Assembly (NCBI GenBank): GCA_027307295.1
Contig: DAHUXF010000112.1
Span: forward strand, 1 to 8,193
Source of the DNA: Acidobacteriaceae bacterium
GTDB lineage: Bacteria > Acidobacteriota > Terriglobia > Terriglobales > Acidobacteriaceae
DNA: 8,193 nucleotides
Reading direction: 5' to 3'
The notes under the pieces were generated by a model. It did no database searches. It saw nothing but the letters and a program-made list of their open reading frames with translations, and was not told the DNA's origin. The stretch's first letter is position 1; every line of letters begins with the position of its first letter. The translations under genes and the position numbers were made by a program. Of this stretch, positions 6,681 through 8,193 are shown one piece after another.

Positions 6681-7220
6681 TCAGAGCTTCTTGCCCATCA
6701 GCAGGCCATCTATTGAATCAAGGTAATAGCGTGGAAGCACTTTCAACACAGTGTAGCCATGCTTTTTATAAAACTTGAGGGCCGGCTCATTATCGACCGC
6801 CACTTCCAATGAAACGTAGTCGCAGCCGGCCTTTTGCAGCTTTGCTTCGGCGCCGGAGATAAGCACGGACCCCAACCCGCTATGCTGGGCCACAGGCGCA
6901 ACATCAATAGTAATGATCTTGCCCACAGAGCGGGACGAGCGCCGGGACCGGTAATGATTGGCAATGATGAAACCTTCTATATGCGCGCCGCGAACCCCTA
7001 CCAGGGTAATGGACATAGGCATGGAGAGAAAGTAGCGCATCTCCGCCTCGGAGTAGGCTATGCCTGTAGTAAAGCAGCTTTGATCGATTTCCAGTAAGCG
7101 TTCAAAATCCACGGGTTGGTACTTGCGCAGTTGGAACACGCATCCATTGTAATAACGTGAGTGGAAAACATTGCATCTGTTCTGCGGGCCGTGCAGAGTA
7201 CCGCACAAAAGCAGATCCAT
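6681..7220 (-). CDS. GNAT-family N-acetyltransferase (RimI-like)
   Basis: The 179-residue frame carries a GNAT acetyltransferase domain that would transfer an acetyl group from acetyl-CoA to an amine. The acetyl-CoA pyrophosphate loop is QHSGLG (112-117, matching Q/RxxGxG/A) after the strand IITIDVAPVA; the later motif LEVAVDNEPALKFYKKHGY (138-156), with N143 and the FYKKHGY helix, is typical of RimI-like and other protein or small-molecule acetyltransferases. The target is not predictable. The domain begins at about residue 29 (FQLRKYQPVDFERLLEID), so the first 27 residues from ATG 7220 look unrelated and a GTG at 7139 is a reasonable alternative start; neither has a strong ribosome site. 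It follows fur by 74 bp and precedes hyuA by about 100 bp on the same strand, so joint transcription is possible. Confidence 0.88.
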   Translation of the reverse strand: MDLLLCGTLHGPQNRCNVFHSRYYNGCVFQLRKYQPVDFERLLEIDQSCFTTGIAYSEAEMRYFLSMPMSITLVGVRGAHIEGFIIANHYRSRRSSRSVGKIITIDVAPVAQHSGLGSVLISGAEAKLQKAGCDYVSLEVAVDNEPALKFYKKHGYTVLKVLPRYYLDSIDGLLMGKKL

Positions 7221-7236
7221 ATGTCCCTGAGCGGAG

Positions 7237-7258
7237 GTTGTCTCTTAACTAAGACAAC
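7237..7258. repeat. Inverted repeat between fur and the GNAT gene
   Basis: GTTGTCT (7237-7243) and AGACAAC (7252-7258) are perfect 7-bp arms around 8 nt, and can extend through TTA/TAA with one bulge. It lies 16 bp upstream of the GNAT ATG at 7220 and 36 bp after the fur stop. No T-tract follows on the minus strand, so it is more likely an operator or mRNA hairpin than a terminator. Confidence 0.4.
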
Positions 7259-7294
7259 ATCACACAAAGTGGCTGCCGCTTGTGGAAGAAACTC

Positions 7295-7792
7295 TTACAG
7301 AGCCCTTTTGATGGATTGTTTACGGCAATCTTCGCAGATTCCGTATATCTGGAAGTTGTGGCGAGTGGCGTCAAAGTGGTACTTGCGTCCGATCTCTTCT
7401 TCCAGCTTGCTGACCTCAGGAGAAAAAAACTCAACCGATGCTCCGCACTCCGTGCAGACCATGTGATGATGGTTGCGGCGGTTGAACTGGTGTTCGTAGC
7501 GGGCCATGCCGTCAGGAAAAGGGACCACGCTGGCCAGCCCGCACTCAGCCAGCAATTTCAGCGTGCGATAGACCGTGGTAAAGCCGATCTTGCCGTCTTT
7601 CTTGCGCACCAGGCGAAAAAGCTCATCCGTGGAAAGATGGTCGCGGGTTTCCAAAAAGGTACGCAGGATGGTATCCCGCTGATCGGTGTGTTTAAGTCCA
7701 ACACGTTTCAGATGCTTATAGAAAATATCCTGCGCTTCGCGCACGGCTTCGCGAGATGGGGGTGCATGATCGTCAATCCGTCGTTGCAGCAT
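7295..7792 (-). CDS. fur: Fur-family metal-responsive transcriptional regulator
   Basis: The 165-residue protein is a dimeric metalloregulator that binds DNA when loaded with metal. Seen: a winged-helix domain with HTDQRDTILRTFLE (35-48) and recognition helix GFTTVYRTLKLLAECGLA (70-87), then a dimerisation domain with the His-rich HHHMVCTEC (108-116) and a second CEDC (153-156). The two CxxC pairs form the usual structural zinc site. Probable sensing ligands are H52, E100, H108, H110 and E121; Glu rather than Asp after the first CxxC favours Fur over PerR, by family knowledge and approximate alignment. The frame stays open to an ATG at 7927, but that 45-residue extension would be read through the TATAAT and Fur-box palindrome, so ATG 7792 is chosen. 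It is probably first in a run with the GNAT and hyuA genes. Zur or Mur specificity cannot be fully excluded. Confidence 0.9.
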   Translation of the reverse strand: MLQRRIDDHAPPSREAVREAQDIFYKHLKRVGLKHTDQRDTILRTFLETRDHLSTDELFRLVRKKDGKIGFTTVYRTLKLLAECGLASVVPFPDGMARYEHQFNRRNHHHMVCTECGASVEFFSPEVSKLEEEIGRKYHFDATRHNFQIYGICEDCRKQSIKRAL

Positions 7793-7827
7793 GGGTGTGC
7801 GTTTGCCCCGGTGGAACTGTACCGGCA

Positions 7828-7852
7828 AATGAAAATGAAATTCATTTTCATT
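7828..7852. promoter_or_regulatory. Fur box, perfect 25-bp palindrome (12-1-12)
   Basis: AATGAAAATGAA (7828-7839) is mirrored by its exact reverse complement at 7841-7852 around A7840. The core 7831-7849 matches 15 of 19 positions of the E. coli Fur-box consensus (GATAATGATAATCATTATC). It lies 36-60 bp upstream of the chosen fur ATG and overlaps the predicted -10 element, as expected for iron-dependent autorepression. The match was counted by eye. Confidence 0.82.
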
Positions 7853-7855
7853 ATA
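7850..7855 (-). promoter_or_regulatory. Predicted -10 hexamer of fur
   Basis: The minus strand reads a perfect TATAAT at 7855-7850, three bases of which are shared with the Fur-box palindrome. No good -35 hexamer sits 16-18 bp upstream; TTGGCA is found only at a 21-bp spacing. Transcription would start near 7842, giving a leader of about 50 nt before ATG 7792. Confidence 0.5.
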
Positions 7856-7946
7856 CGCAATGACCATTTCCACGAATGCCAAAAGTGCCAAAAAATCCAA
7901 ATTGAAATGCTGAGCACCCAAATTCATCGCGGGTTCGAATGCTCAC

Positions 7947-7986
7947 TTTCGGCGATCTTTGGCAATTTTCGGCGCTTTCGGCAATT
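7947..7986 (-). repeat. Four phased GCC(G/A)AAA repeats upstream of fur
   Basis: On the minus strand GCCGAAA, GCCGAAA, GCCAAAG and GCCGAAA begin at intervals of 9, 10 and 10 bp, about one helical turn. In the opposite orientation, TTTTGGCA occurs twice in tandem nearer the Fur box (minus strand, about 7895-7878). The block lies in the 248-bp spacer between fur (7792) and the divergent membrane-protein gene (8041), so it could be a shared operator array or a local repeat expansion. Confidence 0.5.
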
Positions 7987-8040
7987 CACGGGAAAGCTGC
8001 GCCAAGCCAATAGCTGATCGCAATTGCCGCTGGCGCAACC

Positions 8041-8193
8041 ATGCGGGTAAAATCGTGGCCCATGGCCACCACCACTGTTGCCGCACCTGCCGCCCGCAAA
8101 AGCTTTTTCGGCATTATGCTCAGGATTATCTTCTGGCTCATTCTGCTCGTCGTGATTGCCGTGACGCTGGCTTTTTTGTGGTTTTATAACGGG
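8041..8193 (+). CDS. N-terminus of a membrane protein of unknown function, cut by window edge
   Basis: An open frame runs from ATG 8041 to the right edge (51 codons). A second in-frame ATG at 8062 (residue 8) may be the real start: it would give a short Thr/Ala-rich, then basic N-terminus (MATTTVAAPAARKSFFG) before one strongly hydrophobic segment at about residues 26-47 (MLRIIFWLILLVVIAVTLAF and on). The basic residues ahead of the helix suggest an inner-membrane anchor with the N-terminus inside, or an uncleaved signal. No ribosome site is strong at either start (GTGG precedes 8062). It is transcribed away from fur across a 248-bp spacer, so it could share the Fur-box region. No family can be named from this fragment. 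Confidence 0.55.
   Translation, partial: MRVKSWPMATTTVAAPAARKSFFGIMLRIIFWLILLVVIAVTLAFLWFYNG

Noticed and set aside
7280..8017. 245-codon plus-strand ORF opposite fur
   Set aside because: It covers the winged-helix and metal-binding coding sequence antisense and runs on through the promoter region; no domain recognised.

Overview
The window looks like ordinary chromosomal DNA from a free-living bacterium. Base composition is moderately GC-rich and the genes are closely packed. The mix of a Lon protease, a monofunctional prephenate dehydratase, an Lmo0937-type mini membrane protein, a CsbD-like stress protein, a hydantoinase/oxoprolinase A subunit and a Fur-family regulator would suit a soil bacterium such as an Acidobacteriota member. 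That assignment is inference from the gene mix and protein style; no rRNA or tRNA marker is present. There is no sign of phage, transposon, CRISPR or plasmid genes.

Layout. Positions 1-2429 hold most of lon on the minus strand; the C-terminal end runs off the left edge. Upstream of it, 2430-2744 is a gene-free stretch with a good minus-strand promoter and an unusual density of inverted repeats that may encode a structured RNA or attenuator-like leader. pheA (2745-3554, minus) follows. A divergent spacer (3555-3795) separates it from two small plus-strand genes, an Lmo0937-family membrane protein (3796-3948) and a CsbD-like protein (4004-4276), closed by a strong, probably bidirectional terminator and then a second plus-strand hairpin terminator. 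The rest is a minus-strand run, read from right to left: fur (start 7792), a GNAT acetyltransferase (start 7220 or 7139) and hyuA (start 6579 or an internal GTG), with gaps of about 75 and 100 bp. These may be co-transcribed. Right of fur is a spacer with a near-consensus Fur box on a TATAAT hexamer, and then the N-terminus of a divergent membrane protein leaving the right edge.

How the genes relate. lon and the CsbD/Lmo0937 pair are general stress or proteostasis functions. pheA makes phenylpyruvate for phenylalanine. fur appears to be autoregulated through the palindrome at 7828-7852, and if the run to its left is one transcript, the GNAT and hyuA genes would be iron-responsive. hyuA has no hyuB partner in the window.

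No clear novel multi-gene system is visible. The most interesting points are non-coding: the competing hairpins between pheA and lon, the Fur box that decides the fur start, the helically phased GCCGAAA repeats upstream of fur, and the duplicated GTG start region of hyuA.
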